Source: Massilia yuzhufengensis
GTDB taxonomy: Bacteria; Pseudomonadota; Gammaproteobacteria; Burkholderiales; Burkholderiaceae_D
Reading direction: 5' to 3'
DNA: 64,000 nucleotides
Assembly (NCBI RefSeq): GCF_900112225.1
Contig: NZ_FOLD01000002.1
Span: forward strand, 161,367-225,366
Of this stretch, positions 18,115-26,996 are shown piece after piece. How positions within the stretch are numbered: the stretch's first letter is position 1; every line of letters begins with the position of its first letter. Made by a program: the position numbers and the translations under genes. The notes under the pieces were generated by a model. It saw only the letters and a list, made by a program, of their open reading frames with translations. It was not told the origin of the DNA and ran no database searches.

Positions 18115-19287
18115 TCAGGCCTCGAGCTCGGCGGCCGCGGCCTGGCTGACCCGGTTGCGGCCCGCTTCCTTGGCCGCGCGCAGGGCGTCGTCGGCGCGCT
18201 GGAACAGGGTTACGGTGCTGTCTTCCGGGCGGATGACCGTGACGCCGAAGCTGGCCGTCATGGCGATCATGGCGCGCTCGCTCTTGACCGGCGAACTGGC
18301 GATCGCCGCGCGGATGCGCTCGGCGACCAGCACCGCTTCCTCCAGCTTGGTGCGCGGCAGCAGGATCGCGAACTCCACCCCCACCAGGCGCCCCAGCATG
18401 TCGGAGTCGCGCAGCTGGCGCTTGCACAGTTCCACCACGTGGCGCAGCACGGCGTCGCCGGCCGGGTGGCCGTAGCCGTCGTTGACGCGCTTGAACTGGT
18501 CGAGGTCGAGCACCACCAGCGCGGTCGGCAGGCCGGGGCGGCGCGCCAGCGCCATCCAGGGGCCGAGCGCCGCGAACAGGCCGCGCCGGTTCGGCACGTC
18601 GGTGAGCGGGTCGACCACTTCCAGCCGGGCCAGTTCGCGGGTGGCGCGCTCGCGCGCCAGCAGCAGCACGCCAAAGCCGTTGGCCAGCATCAGCACATAC
18701 AGCGCGGCGCTGGAGAGCTGGCGCGGCAGCTCGCTGGACAGCCAGCGCCAGCCGCCCGGCAGCAGCAGCACCGACAGGCCGCGCGCGGCCACCACCAGCG
18801 CCAGCACGGCGGTGAGGATGGCGAGGAAGCGCTGCAGCAGGCTGGCCTGGCGCCAGCCGCTGGCCAGCGCCGCGGCGCCGTTCAGGTACAGGGCGCCCAG
18901 CAGCAGCGAGGCGGCCAGGCTGCGCAAGCCCTGCTCGTCGATCAGGTAGCACACGAAGAACACCAGGATCGCCAGCCCGCCCGCCAGCAGGGTCGGACGG
19001 CGCCAGCCCTCGCGGCCTGCCTGTTCCCAGGATGCGCCGGCCTCGATGGCGACGCCGGCGAACAGCAGCGCGTAGCCGCCCGGCAGGGCCAGCGGTTCGG
19101 GCACCACGCCGGCGCTGCCCAGCGCCAGCAGGGTCCAGGCGCCCGCCTGCACCTGCTTGGACAGGCCCCACGCGGCCAGCGCCGGGGCGCGCACCGGTCC
19201 GTGCTCGAAGAAGGTCAGTACCGCGCACAGGGCCAGGTTGCCCAGCGCCAGCACCAGCACCATCGTGCTTGCATCCAGGTTCGTCAT
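18115..19287 (-). CDS. Membrane GGDEF protein with degenerate active site
   Basis: A 390-residue protein with about six N-terminal membrane helices (1-210) and a C-terminal GGDEF-family domain (about 220-385). The substrate region DLDQFKRVND is intact, but the signature reads VGVEF (302-306) instead of GGDEF/GGEEF. The metal-binding acidic residue and the first Gly are both Val. A working diguanylate cyclase is therefore unlikely; a GTP-binding or scaffold role is more plausible. An AGGAC ribosome site precedes the ATG. It lies 12 nt after the upstream hypothetical gene. Confidence 0.85.
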   Translation of the reverse strand: MTNLDASTMVLVLALGNLALCAVLTFFEHGPVRAPALAAWGLSKQVQAGAWTLLALGSAGVVPEPLALPGGYALLFAGVAIEAGASWEQAGREGWRRPTLLAGGLAILVFFVCYLIDEQGLRSLAASLLLGALYLNGAAALASGWRQASLLQRFLAILTAVLALVVAARGLSVLLLPGGWRWLSSELPRQLSSAALYVLMLANGFGVLLLARERATRELARLEVVDPLTDVPNRRGLFAALGPWMALARRPGLPTALVVLDLDQFKRVNDGYGHPAGDAVLRHVVELCKRQLRDSDMLGRLVGVEFAILLPRTKLEEAVLVAERIRAAIASSPVKSERAMIAMTASFGVTVIRPEDSTVTLFQRADDALRAAKEAGRNRVSQAAAAELEA

Positions 19288-19299
19288 GGCGTCCTGCTG

Positions 19300-19575
19300 T
19301 TAGAACTCATGTTCGACTTTGGTGGTCCCGTCGCCGACCCGGCTGGCCCAGGCGCGCGCGAAATAATCCTGTTCTTCCGCGCTCGGGGGCGCGTGCCAGA
19401 ACACGATCAGCGTGCCCTTGTGGTCATGGATCTGGGACAGCTTGTCGACGAAGGCGGCGTTGCCGGCGCTGTCGGCCAGGGCCATCGCGTAGCCGTACAC
19501 GCGCTGCAGGCGCTCGACGCGGTCGGACTCGGTCTCGGCATTGGTCGCGGTAATGGAGGGATGGTCCAGGAACAT
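19300..19575 (-). CDS. Conserved hypothetical protein
   Basis: This 91-residue soluble protein has no recognised domain. The ATG at 19575 is chosen because GGAAGA lies 8 nt upstream; a longer frame to 19662 would add a basic, unlikely leader. The protein is charged, with several aromatic residues near the middle (IVFWHA) and end. It is 12 nt upstream of the GGDEF-like gene and likely in its operon. Confidence 0.6.
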   Translation of the reverse strand: MFLDHPSITATNAETESDRVERLQRVYGYAMALADSAGNAAFVDKLSQIHDHKGTLIVFWHAPPSAEEQDYFARAWASRVGDGTTKVEHEF

Positions 19576-19690
19576 GGCGGGGTCTTCCAGTTGTTCGAAT
19601 GCCCACTTTAGCAGAAAGCGATGCCGTACAACAAGCACCATCCGGCGTGGTAGGCCGCCCATCCGCGCCCGGCGACCCTATACTGGCGCC

Positions 19691-20473
19691 ATGCCTGCGC
19701 CGCGCCCCCTTCCCCACCCCGAGCCGCCACCCGGCCCCGCCCCGATCGTGCAGACCCGGGGCGACCGCCGCACGCTCGAATTTACCCTGGGCGACATCCA
19801 GAGCGAGATGCGGCTCTCGCGCCCGAGCAGCCTGGTGCTGTCGTATGCGCGCGCCATGATGTGCTTCGCGCTGCTGGCGCCGCGCCCGCGCCATATCGTC
19901 ATGGTGGGCCTGGGCGGCGGCTCCTTCGCCAAGTTCTGCCACCGTCACCTGCCCTGGGCCCGCATCACGGTGCTGGAAGTGCGCGCCGACGTGATCGCGC
20001 TGCGCGCGCAGTTCCTGGTGCCGCCGGACGACACCCGCCTGCAGGTGCTGCACTGCGATGCGGCGGCCTGGCTGGCGCGCGCCGACGCCGTCGCCGACGT
20101 GCTGCTGGTGGATGGTTTCGACGCCGCCGGGCTGCCGCCGGCCCTGTCGAGCAGCGCGTTCTATGCCGATTGCCGGCGCGCCCTGCGTCCGCAAGGCGTG
20201 CTGGTGGCCAATATCTTCACTTATGATCCCGACTATGTGACTGCGGTGCAACGCTTGCAGCAGGCCTTCGACGGCCACGCCTGCTGGCTGGCGGGCATGG
20301 CCGGCAACAACCAGATCCTGTTCGCCCAGCGGCCGGGCGAGCCCGGCGCGCCACCCGGGCGCGCCCTGCGCCTGCTGCGCGACCGCCTGCGCAACCGCGG
20401 CCTCGGCGCCGCCCCGCTCAACCGCCTGCTGGCGCGCCTGGTCGTGGCCTGGCTGGCCTGGCGCCATCCTTGA
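19691..20473 (+). CDS. Spermidine synthase-like methyltransferase-fold protein
   Basis: A 260-residue protein with a Rossmann fold: VMVGLGGGSFAKF (nucleotide loop), ITVLEVRADV and ADVLLVDGFDA match the spermidine-synthase superfamily. The long N-terminal domain of true SpeE is shortened, so this is one of the small SpeE-like proteins of unknown substrate. The ATG at 19691 begins a Pro-rich leader. It is divergent from the hypothetical gene to its left. Confidence 0.75.
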   Translation: MPAPRPLPHPEPPPGPAPIVQTRGDRRTLEFTLGDIQSEMRLSRPSSLVLSYARAMMCFALLAPRPRHIVMVGLGGGSFAKFCHRHLPWARITVLEVRADVIALRAQFLVPPDDTRLQVLHCDAAAWLARADAVADVLLVDGFDAAGLPPALSSSAFYADCRRALRPQGVLVANIFTYDPDYVTAVQRLQQAFDGHACWLAGMAGNNQILFAQRPGEPGAPPGRALRLLRDRLRNRGLGAAPLNRLLARLVVAWLAWRHP

Positions 20474-20592
20474 ACCGGCTTGGGCGCGACATTTCGTTTG
20501 CAAGAAAAGCGCCTGTTGTGACACACTTCATGTATTGATGCCTGCTGGCAAGCCTTTCCATTCCCTCTTTCACGGATACCCTGGACTACTCG

Positions 20593-23457
20593 ATGCCGCG
20601 TCGCCTGCCTTTGTCGCTCACCCTTGCGGCGGCCCTCACGCTCGGGGGCGGCCTTGCCGCGTCCGGCGCCCTGTTCCTGGGCGTGAGCCACCTCGAGTAC
20701 GACAACATGGCGCTCGCCTTCGGCCAGCGGACCGACGAGCGCGTGGCGGCCGTGCGCCAGGGCATCGACCAGGCGGTCGAGGTGCTGACCGTGACCAACC
20801 AGCTCTTCGCCCGTGGCGAGCTGGTCAGCCGCGAGCATTTCCGCGACTTCACCGCGGCGCTGCTGCAGCGCCACCAATATATCCAGGCATTCAATTTCCA
20901 CCGCTCGGTGCCGGGCGAGGCGCGCGCGGCGGTGGAAGCGGACCTGCAGCGGGTCCGCCCGGGTACGGTGTTCACCGAACTGCGTCCCGACGGCCTGGCG
21001 CCGGCGCCCCTGCGCGCCCGCTACCACATCGTCGACTACATCGAGCCGATGGCCGGCAACGAGGCGGCCTTTGGCTTGAACATCACCGAGAACCTCGTGG
21101 TGATGAGCGCGCTGGAAACCGCGCGCGGCGAAGGCCGCGCCGCCGCCACCGACCTGATCCAGCTGGCCCAGGATCGCGACCTGCAGCCGGCGTTCGAGCT
21201 GATCATGCCGGTGCTGGACCGCCAGGGCATGCTGGCGGGCGACACCGCGGTGATCATCCGCGGCCCGGAACTGGTGCGGGCGTCGCTGGCCGGCTCCGGC
21301 CTGCTCGATTCGCGCGACATCTTCGTGTCCGTGTATGCGGGCGAGCGCGCTTCCCGGTCCGCCCTGATGTTTTCCACGGGCGACACCCGCAAGCCGGAAG
21401 ACAGCTGGCTGGCCGGCTTCATGTCGCCCGGCCACACCGGCTACAACAGCAAGGTCCTGCGCATCGCCGGCAAGCCCTGGCGCGTCGAAGTGGCCAGCGC
21501 CCCGCGCGCCTTCCTGCAGGACCACATGGCGTCCACCGCGCTGCTGGTGGGCGGCATCCTGATGACGCTGCTGGGCACGGCCTTCGTGCAGGCTTCGGGC
21601 CAGCGCGCGCGCAAGGTCCAGCAGCTGGTGCGCCAGCGCACCGCCGACCTGCGCCGCACCAACCGCCGCCTGGTCGAGGACATGGCCGCACGCGAACGCG
21701 CCGAGCGCGCCCTGCAGCAGAGCGAGCAGCGTTTCCGCCAGCTGGTGTCGATGTCGTCCGACTGGTATTGGGAACAGGACCGCGACCTGCGCTTCACGAT
21801 GGTCACCGGCGGCTTCACCGAAAAGGCCGGGGTCTCGGTCGAGAGCCTGCTGGGCAAGACGCGCTGGGAATACGTGCCGGCGCTGCTCGACCTCGACGTC
21901 GGCCGCGCCCACGTGGCCCAGGTCAAGGCGCACGAACCCTTCGCCAACCTCGAATACCAGATCCGCGACGAGCACGGCGCCACCCGCTGGTTCTGCGTCA
22001 ACGGCCAGCCGGTGTTCGACGACCAGGGCGACCTGCTGGGCTACCGCGGCACCGGCAGCGACATCACCGAGCGCAAGCTCACCGAGCAGCGGGTGCATCA
22101 CGTGGCCCAGCACGACGTGCTGACCGGCCTGCCGAACCGCTCGCTGCTGCAGGACCGCCTGGGCCAGGCGATCGCCTACGCCAACCGCAGCGCGCGCCCG
22201 ATGTGGGTCATGCTGATCGACCTCGACCGCTTCAAGTTCGTCAACGATTCGATGGGCCACAAGGCCGGCGACGTGCTCCTGATGACGGTGGCGGCGCGCC
22301 TGACGGCCTCGCTGCGCGACACCGACACCGTGGCGCGCCTGTCGGGCGACGAATTCGTCGTGATCCTGTCGGAACACCACGACGAGCCCTTGTCCCCCGA
22401 CATCGTGCAGCGGGTGATGGATTCGGTGGCCCAGCCGGTCATGCTCGGTCCCAAGGAGTTCTTCGTCACCTGCTCGATCGGGGTGGCGGTGTACCCGAGC
22501 GAAGGCACGCCGGCCGACAGCCTGATCGAACACGCCGACATCGCCATGTACAGCGCCAAGAAGATGGGGCGCAACAACTTCCAGTTCTATACCCCGGCCA
22601 TGAACGAGGAGTCGATGGAGCGGGTGCGCATCGAAAGCGCGCTGCGCAATGCGCTGGAACGCAACGAATTCGTGCTGCACTACCAGCCGCAGGTCGACCT
22701 CAAGACCGGCCAGATCGTCGGCATGGAAGCGCTGATCCGCTGGCAGCACCCGGAACTGGGCATGGTGCCGCCGGTGCGCTTCATCGGCATCGCCGAAGAA
22801 ACCGGCCTGATCGTCCAGATCGGCGCCTGGGTGATGCGCACCGCCTGCGCCCAGAACAAGGCCTGGCAGGATGCGGGGCTGGGCAAACTGCGCGTGGCGG
22901 TCAACCTGTCGGCGCGCCAGTTCGGTGCGCCCGACCTGATCGCCGGCCTGGAATCGGTGCTGGCCGACACCATGCTGGACCCGGACTGCCTGGAGATCGA
23001 ACTGACCGAGAGCCTGTTCATGAACGACATCACGCCGGCGGTGGACCTGCTGCACCGCATGAAGTCGCTGGGCGTGAACCTGTCGATCGACGACTTCGGC
23101 ACCGGCTACTCGAGCCTGTCCTACCTGTCGCGCTTCCCGATCGACGTGCTGAAGATCGACCGCAGTTTTGTCGCCGACATCACCGTCGACGCCAACGACG
23201 CGGCCATCGTCACCTCGATCATCGCGCTGGCCCACAACCTGAAGCTGGCGGTGATCGCGGAAGGCGTCGAGACGCTGGAACAACTGGACTACCTGCGCAG
23301 CCACGGCTGCGATGAAATGCAGGGTTATTTCTTCAGCAAGGCGCTGCCGGCCGCGGAGTTCGAGCAACTGCTGGTGCAGGGCCGCGCACTGCCGCCGCCG
23401 GTGCTCCTGGAGCGCGAACCTGCGCCGGACAGCGCGCCGGAAGCGCTTCCGGCTTGA
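20593..23457 (+). CDS. CHASE-PAS-GGDEF-EAL c-di-GMP turnover protein
   Basis: A 954-residue membrane protein. A first membrane helix (about 5-30) and a second (about 315-335) enclose a CHASE sensor domain (FNFHRSVPGEAR, PMAGNEAAFGLNI). A PAS domain (about 375-495) follows, then GGDEF with SGDEF at 584-588, then EAL with EAL at 712-714, IDDFGTGYSSL, KIDRSF and AEGVET. The EAL catalytic set is complete, so phosphodiesterase activity is likely. SGDEF keeps the acidic pair, so cyclase activity or GTP sensing remains possible. It is monocistronic. Confidence 0.93.
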   Translation: MPRRLPLSLTLAAALTLGGGLAASGALFLGVSHLEYDNMALAFGQRTDERVAAVRQGIDQAVEVLTVTNQLFARGELVSREHFRDFTAALLQRHQYIQAFNFHRSVPGEARAAVEADLQRVRPGTVFTELRPDGLAPAPLRARYHIVDYIEPMAGNEAAFGLNITENLVVMSALETARGEGRAAATDLIQLAQDRDLQPAFELIMPVLDRQGMLAGDTAVIIRGPELVRASLAGSGLLDSRDIFVSVYAGERASRSALMFSTGDTRKPEDSWLAGFMSPGHTGYNSKVLRIAGKPWRVEVASAPRAFLQDHMASTALLVGGILMTLLGTAFVQASGQRARKVQQLVRQRTADLRRTNRRLVEDMAARERAERALQQSEQRFRQLVSMSSDWYWEQDRDLRFTMVTGGFTEKAGVSVESLLGKTRWEYVPALLDLDVGRAHVAQVKAHEPFANLEYQIRDEHGATRWFCVNGQPVFDDQGDLLGYRGTGSDITERKLTEQRVHHVAQHDVLTGLPNRSLLQDRLGQAIAYANRSARPMWVMLIDLDRFKFVNDSMGHKAGDVLLMTVAARLTASLRDTDTVARLSGDEFVVILSEHHDEPLSPDIVQRVMDSVAQPVMLGPKEFFVTCSIGVAVYPSEGTPADSLIEHADIAMYSAKKMGRNNFQFYTPAMNEESMERVRIESALRNALERNEFVLHYQPQVDLKTGQIVGMEALIRWQHPELGMVPPVRFIGIAEETGLIVQIGAWVMRTACAQNKAWQDAGLGKLRVAVNLSARQFGAPDLIAGLESVLADTMLDPDCLEIELTESLFMNDITPAVDLLHRMKSLGVNLSIDDFGTGYSSLSYLSRFPIDVLKIDRSFVADITVDANDAAIVTSIIALAHNLKLAVIAEGVETLEQLDYLRSHGCDEMQGYFFSKALPAAEFEQLLVQGRALPPPVLLEREPAPDSAPEALPA

Positions 23458-23583
23458 TTCTGCGCAGAAAATCAGCACCAGAATAAAAAAACGTTACCCA
23501 ATGGCCATTTAGTTGTAGCTAATTCAATATTGATGGCCGTAGAATAGCCGTGTCTCTTTAGCAACCCGGACATACGGATATTG

Positions 23584-23817
23584 ATGATGATGAATGATAC
23601 TGCCGAGCTGTCCCCGGTGAGCGCCGCTGCCGCCGATGCCGAACGCATCCGCCGCCAGCGCACCGACAGCCACACCCGCGACCTGATCAACCAGGCCGTG
23701 GCCTCGATCCCCACGCTGGGATTGCAACGCGCCGCCGAATTCCTGGCGACGATGAACGTGCCGGCGGAAGTGGCGGTGCGGGTGCTGGTGTACCCGAACC
23801 GGCGCCGCGCCAACTAA
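23584..23817 (+). CDS. Small conserved hypothetical protein
   Basis: A 77-residue protein with three consecutive ATG codons at its start; any could be used. The N-terminal third is low-complexity (Ala/Asp/Glu). The C-terminal part (DLINQAVASIPTLGLQRAAE, MNVPAEVAVRVLV) is amphipathic helix and ends in RRRAN. No family is recognised. It is convergent with the next gene, 19 nt away. Confidence 0.5.
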   Translation: MMMNDTAELSPVSAAAADAERIRRQRTDSHTRDLINQAVASIPTLGLQRAAEFLATMNVPAEVAVRVLVYPNRRRAN

Positions 23818-23836
23818 GCGCGCAGCGCCGCGGCGC

Positions 23837-24214
23837 CTAGCGGCGCTGCTGCCCTTGCTGCTGGGCGATGTCGGCCAGCGATTCGCGGCCCTTGTCGGTG
23901 AGGGCGAAGCCGCCGCCGTCGACGGGTGCGATGTGCGACTTGGCGCTCAGGAAGCGCACCACGTCGGTATCGACCGGCGCCTGCGGGTCGGACTCCAGCG
24001 CCGTCAGCGCCTTCACCGCGCGGCGCAGGAACAGCACGAGCTGTCCTTTTTCCGTGAGCAGGATCCGCCCGTCGCGGGTATTTTCCAGCATCTTCAGTCC
24101 CGACAAGCGCTTGGCATTGCGCCCGACGCAGGCACCGGCCGCGTCGCGCTTGACACCGCGGCGCACCAGTTCGAGCGCATCGTATTCGTCTGTCGTCAGT
24201 TGTTCGTTCTTCAT
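23837..24214 (-). CDS. Conserved hypothetical protein, winged-helix-like
   Basis: A 125-residue soluble protein starting at the ATG at 24214, with AGGA directly upstream. Two similar segments, RILLTEKGQLVLFLRRAVKA and FALTDKGRESLADI, each end in a T-x-K-G turn like the wing of winged-helix proteins. This suggests a small DNA-binding or dimer protein, but no named family is recognised. Confidence 0.5.
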   Translation of the reverse strand: MKNEQLTTDEYDALELVRRGVKRDAAGACVGRNAKRLSGLKMLENTRDGRILLTEKGQLVLFLRRAVKALTALESDPQAPVDTDVVRFLSAKSHIAPVDGGGFALTDKGRESLADIAQQQGQQRR

Positions 24215-24275
24215 TCCTGCTTTCACATCGGTCTTGGCGCGCCATGGTACCCGGCGCGCCCCGCCACGGCAAGCG

Positions 24276-24413
24276 TCAACGCAGCGCGCGCAGCGCCAGC
24301 CAGCCAAGGCCGGCGCTGGCGGCAAGCCCCAGCGCCAGCGCCAGGCGCGCCCGGCGCGAGCAATACAGCGGGCTGCGGCCCAAATAGATGGTGTTGTACA
24401 GAGTATGGCCCAT
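24276..24413 (-). CDS. 45-residue single-pass membrane protein
   Basis: A short ORF with a near-perfect GGGAGGAGATC ribosome site before its ATG. It encodes MGHTLYNTIYLGRS followed by a basic patch and one hydrophobic helix (about 27-45). Its quality of initiation signal argues that it is real. No homologue is recognised. Confidence 0.5.
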   Translation of the reverse strand: MGHTLYNTIYLGRSPLYCSRRARLALALGLAASAGLGWLALRALR

Positions 24414-24599
24414 GATCTCCTCCCGCGTCGCATGACATGCATGCATTATAGGGATGGCATCATGTCGGCAATATGACATGGATCGTTCGCCGCCACCTGG
24501 CGTGCGTGCGCGCCACGTTTTGCTGCACTGCGAAGCGCGCGCCGACGCCGGGGTAGGCCTGTTAGGATCATCGTACATCGACAACCACCGGAGCCCAGC

Positions 24600-24791
24600 A
24601 TGAACGACCCGACTCGCCCAGTCGATCCCGCCGCACAAGGCCGCCCCCTGTACAACGAAGCCGATATCGGCAGCGGCGAAAAATCGCCAGCGGAAATTGA
24701 AACTGAGGAAATGATTCGCGGCATCCCACCACTACCGCCCTCGGGCGACAAAGCCGAACCGCGTCCCGCCGGCGAGCAGCCGCGCGCCTGA
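24600..24791 (+). CDS. Small acidic proline-rich protein
   Basis: A 63-residue hydrophilic protein with GGAG 6 nt before its ATG. It is rich in Pro, Glu and Asp (EADIGSGEKSPAEIETEEMI) with no hydrophobic core, so it is probably disordered. No family is recognised. It is divergent from the 45-residue membrane protein gene across 186 bp. Confidence 0.5.
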   Translation: MNDPTRPVDPAAQGRPLYNEADIGSGEKSPAEIETEEMIRGIPPLPPSGDKAEPRPAGEQPRA

Positions 24792-24935
24792 ACCAGGGCG
24801 GCCTGCCGCGCGCGGGCCGCCTGCCCCCCTCTCGAGCTTGCACTGTCGGGCATCTCGCCTATGCTGAATGGGCAGCCCGGCCGGGCTGCGGCCAGCCTGC
24901 ACACAGGCTGGCCCATCCACCACATGGAGGCGGGC

Positions 24936-25349
24936 ATGAATCACCGGATCATCCTCAGGATCGGCGCGGTTGTCGGCAGCTTGTACGGCCTGATCCTGGT
25001 CATCTCACCGAATACACTGATGAACCTGTACCGCGCGCAAGCCCTGCAGGACACGGGCCTGTATTTCGCGATGCTGTCGGGGGCGATGCTGCTGGGGTGG
25101 GCGGCAATGAACTGGGCGGCGAGCAATGCGCCGCAGATCGCCGAGATCCATTACGTCTTGCTGGGCAACCTGGTGACCCAGGTGCTGGGCTTCCTGGTCA
25201 GCCTGGTCCGCCAGCTCAGCGATGCGGCCGTGCCGCAGTCGGGCTGGCTGAATGTGGCGATCTTCCTGGTGTTCACGGCGGCCTTCGGCTACCTCTACCT
25301 GGCCAGCCCGGCCGGCTACCGGCTGCACGCTCGCAGCAGGCCGGCCTGA
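24936..25349 (+). CDS. Four-helix integral membrane protein, unknown function
   Basis: A 137-residue protein with four hydrophobic segments (about 8-25, 43-62, 72-92 and 105-125) and a short basic tail. I chose the ATG at 24936 with GGAGGCGGGC upstream over an in-frame ATG at 24861, which adds a leader with no such site. No motif identifies its role. Confidence 0.6.
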   Translation: MNHRIILRIGAVVGSLYGLILVISPNTLMNLYRAQALQDTGLYFAMLSGAMLLGWAAMNWAASNAPQIAEIHYVLLGNLVTQVLGFLVSLVRQLSDAAVPQSGWLNVAIFLVFTAAFGYLYLASPAGYRLHARSRPA

Positions 25350-25361
25350 GCCGGCGCGGGC

Positions 25362-25553
25362 CTACGCCTTGATCGGCGTGCCGGGGAAACCCGGCTCTTC
25401 GACCGGCGCATTGACCGGATCGGGCACGTCGTCCGGCACCGGCGGACCCGGGTCGGGCGTCGGTTTTGGATCGGGGACATCCGGATCGGGGGTACTGTGG
25501 GCGCGCACGGTGGATGCGCCGTGCAGGCTGTTTACCTGTGTAAATGTGGTCAT
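25362..25553 (-). CDS. Small Asp-Pro repeat protein
   Basis: A 63-residue protein with a strong AAGGAGGCTGCA ribosome site. The middle is a run of DP/VP dipeptide units (TPDPDVPDPKPTPDPGPPVP) and the protein has no hydrophobic core. It is probably an extended or disordered peptide. It is convergent with the four-helix membrane gene. No function is recognised. Confidence 0.5.
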   Translation of the reverse strand: MTTFTQVNSLHGASTVRAHSTPDPDVPDPKPTPDPGPPVPDDVPDPVNAPVEEPGFPGTPIKA

Positions 25554-25681
25554 TGCAGCCTCCTTGGTTCACATGGGTTACGTTGGATGCAGCCTAGCAT
25601 GATTGCCACGGCCGGGTTTTCAATCGTGCGGTGCGTTGCATCCTCGGCTATAGTGCTCGCTCAACCACTTCCTGGCCGACC

Positions 25682-26596
25682 ATGACGCTTCGCCCCCTGT
25701 TCCGTCCCTTCCTGCTGGCCGCCTTGCTTGCGGGCAGTGTCCATGCAGCCCCTCCCACCAAGCCCATGAAACTCGACGACTACCTGGCCCTGTCCGGCCC
25801 CGCGCCCAGCGCCCGCCTCCCCTACGGCGACGCCCCCTCGCAATTTGCGGAACTGTTCCTGCCGGCCGGCAGCGGGCCCTTCCCGGTCGCGGTGCTGGTG
25901 CATGGTGGCTGCTGGACCAGCAAGTTCGGCGGCATCACCCAGCTGCGCAATATGGCGGGCGCCCTGACGGCGCGCGGCATCGCAGTCTGGAACGTCGAAT
26001 ACCGGCGCAGCGACGAGCCGGGCGGCGGCTATCCGGGCACCTACCAGGACATGCATGCGGCGCTCGAGCTGCTGGCGGCCCAGTCCGGGCTGCATCGGCT
26101 CGACACCGGCAGGCTGGTCGCCGTCGGCCACTCGGCCGGCGGGCAACTGGTGCAGTGGATGGCCGGACGCGGGCGCATCGCCCCCGGCAGCCCGCTCTAC
26201 CGCAAGGAACTGCTGCCGGTGCGCGCCGTCGTCAGCCTGGGCGGCCTGGCCGACCTGCGCAACGAGGCGGCCCTGATCAAATCGAGCTGCGGCCGCGACA
26301 CGGCGGAACTGGCCGGCCTGCCATCCCCGGGCCGGCCCGACGTCTTCGCCGATACCAATGCCGCCGAGCTGATGCCGAATGGCAGCCGCACCTGGCTGGT
26401 TACGGGCGAGCTCGACACGATCTCGCCGCCGCGCGTGGCGCATGACTACGCCGCGCGGGCGCGCAAGGCGGGCGACGCGGCCGAGGTGGTGATCCTGGCC
26501 GGCGCCAGCCACTACGATGAAGTGGCAGCCACCTCGGCGTCGTGGCCCGAGGTGCTGGCGGTGATCGAAGGCGCCCTGGGCATGGGCAAACCTTAG
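25682..26596 (+). CDS. Secreted alpha/beta hydrolase
   Basis: A 304-residue hydrolase with a signal peptide ending VHA-AP (about residue 22). It has an oxyanion-type HGG at 74-76, nucleophile elbow GHSAGG with Ser151, a later Asp in GELDTISPP and His in ASHYDEV. It resembles the kynurenine-formamidase/BD-FAE esterase group. Its TAG stop overlaps the TAA stop of the convergent ferredoxin gene. The substrate is not predictable. Confidence 0.82.
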   Translation: MTLRPLFRPFLLAALLAGSVHAAPPTKPMKLDDYLALSGPAPSARLPYGDAPSQFAELFLPAGSGPFPVAVLVHGGCWTSKFGGITQLRNMAGALTARGIAVWNVEYRRSDEPGGGYPGTYQDMHAALELLAAQSGLHRLDTGRLVAVGHSAGGQLVQWMAGRGRIAPGSPLYRKELLPVRAVVSLGGLADLRNEAALIKSSCGRDTAELAGLPSPGRPDVFADTNAAELMPNGSRTWLVTGELDTISPPRVAHDYAARARKAGDAAEVVILAGASHYDEVAATSASWPEVLAVIEGALGMGKP

Positions 26597-26883
26597 AGGG
26601 CAAGGCGCGCCAGCGGCGCCTCGATCTCGAGGTCGGCGCGCGCCACCGCCACGCAGGGCAGGATCCAGCCTTCGCGCTTCTCGTCGAAGGACAGGCCGGG
26701 CCACTCGACCAGGTGGCTTGCCGCACCGCGGCGCAGGCGGCAGATGCACGTGCGGCAGGTGCCGTTGCGGCAGGAACTGGGCAGCGCGATGCCGGCCGCT
26801 TCGGCGGCCGCAAGTAGGCTGGTGTGCTCGTCGGCGTCGAAGGCAAGGCCGCTTGGCTGCAGCAGGATGGTGTGGCGGGTCAT
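26593..26883 (-). CDS. Plant-type 2Fe-2S ferredoxin
   Basis: A 96-residue ferredoxin. The cluster loop is [12 protein letters not shown] (the C-x4-C-x2-C pattern) with the fourth Cys in ILPCVAVA. It likely delivers electrons to an unidentified oxygenase or reductase. The ATG at 26883 gives the normal N-terminus; a longer frame to 26934 adds a basic leader. It is a single-gene unit. Confidence 0.88.
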   Translation of the reverse strand: MTRHTILLQPSGLAFDADEHTSLLAAAEAAGIALPSSCRNGTCRTCICRLRRGAASHLVEWPGLSFDEKREGWILPCVAVARADLEIEAPLARLAL

Positions 26884-26996
26884 GGCCGGATTGTAGCGCC
26901 GCCGCGCCGCTTGTCGTAGAGTTCGTTCACGCACAGACCCGGCGCCGGGGCGGAACTACCCTGAAGTTTCCAAAAGCAAGCATTGCAGGAAACTAC

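Noticed and set aside
20233..23478. A 1081-codon open frame on the minus strand opposite the GGDEF-EAL gene
   Set aside because: It is rich in His, Arg and Gln in the manner of antisense high-GC frames, has no domains, and lies opposite a clear gene.
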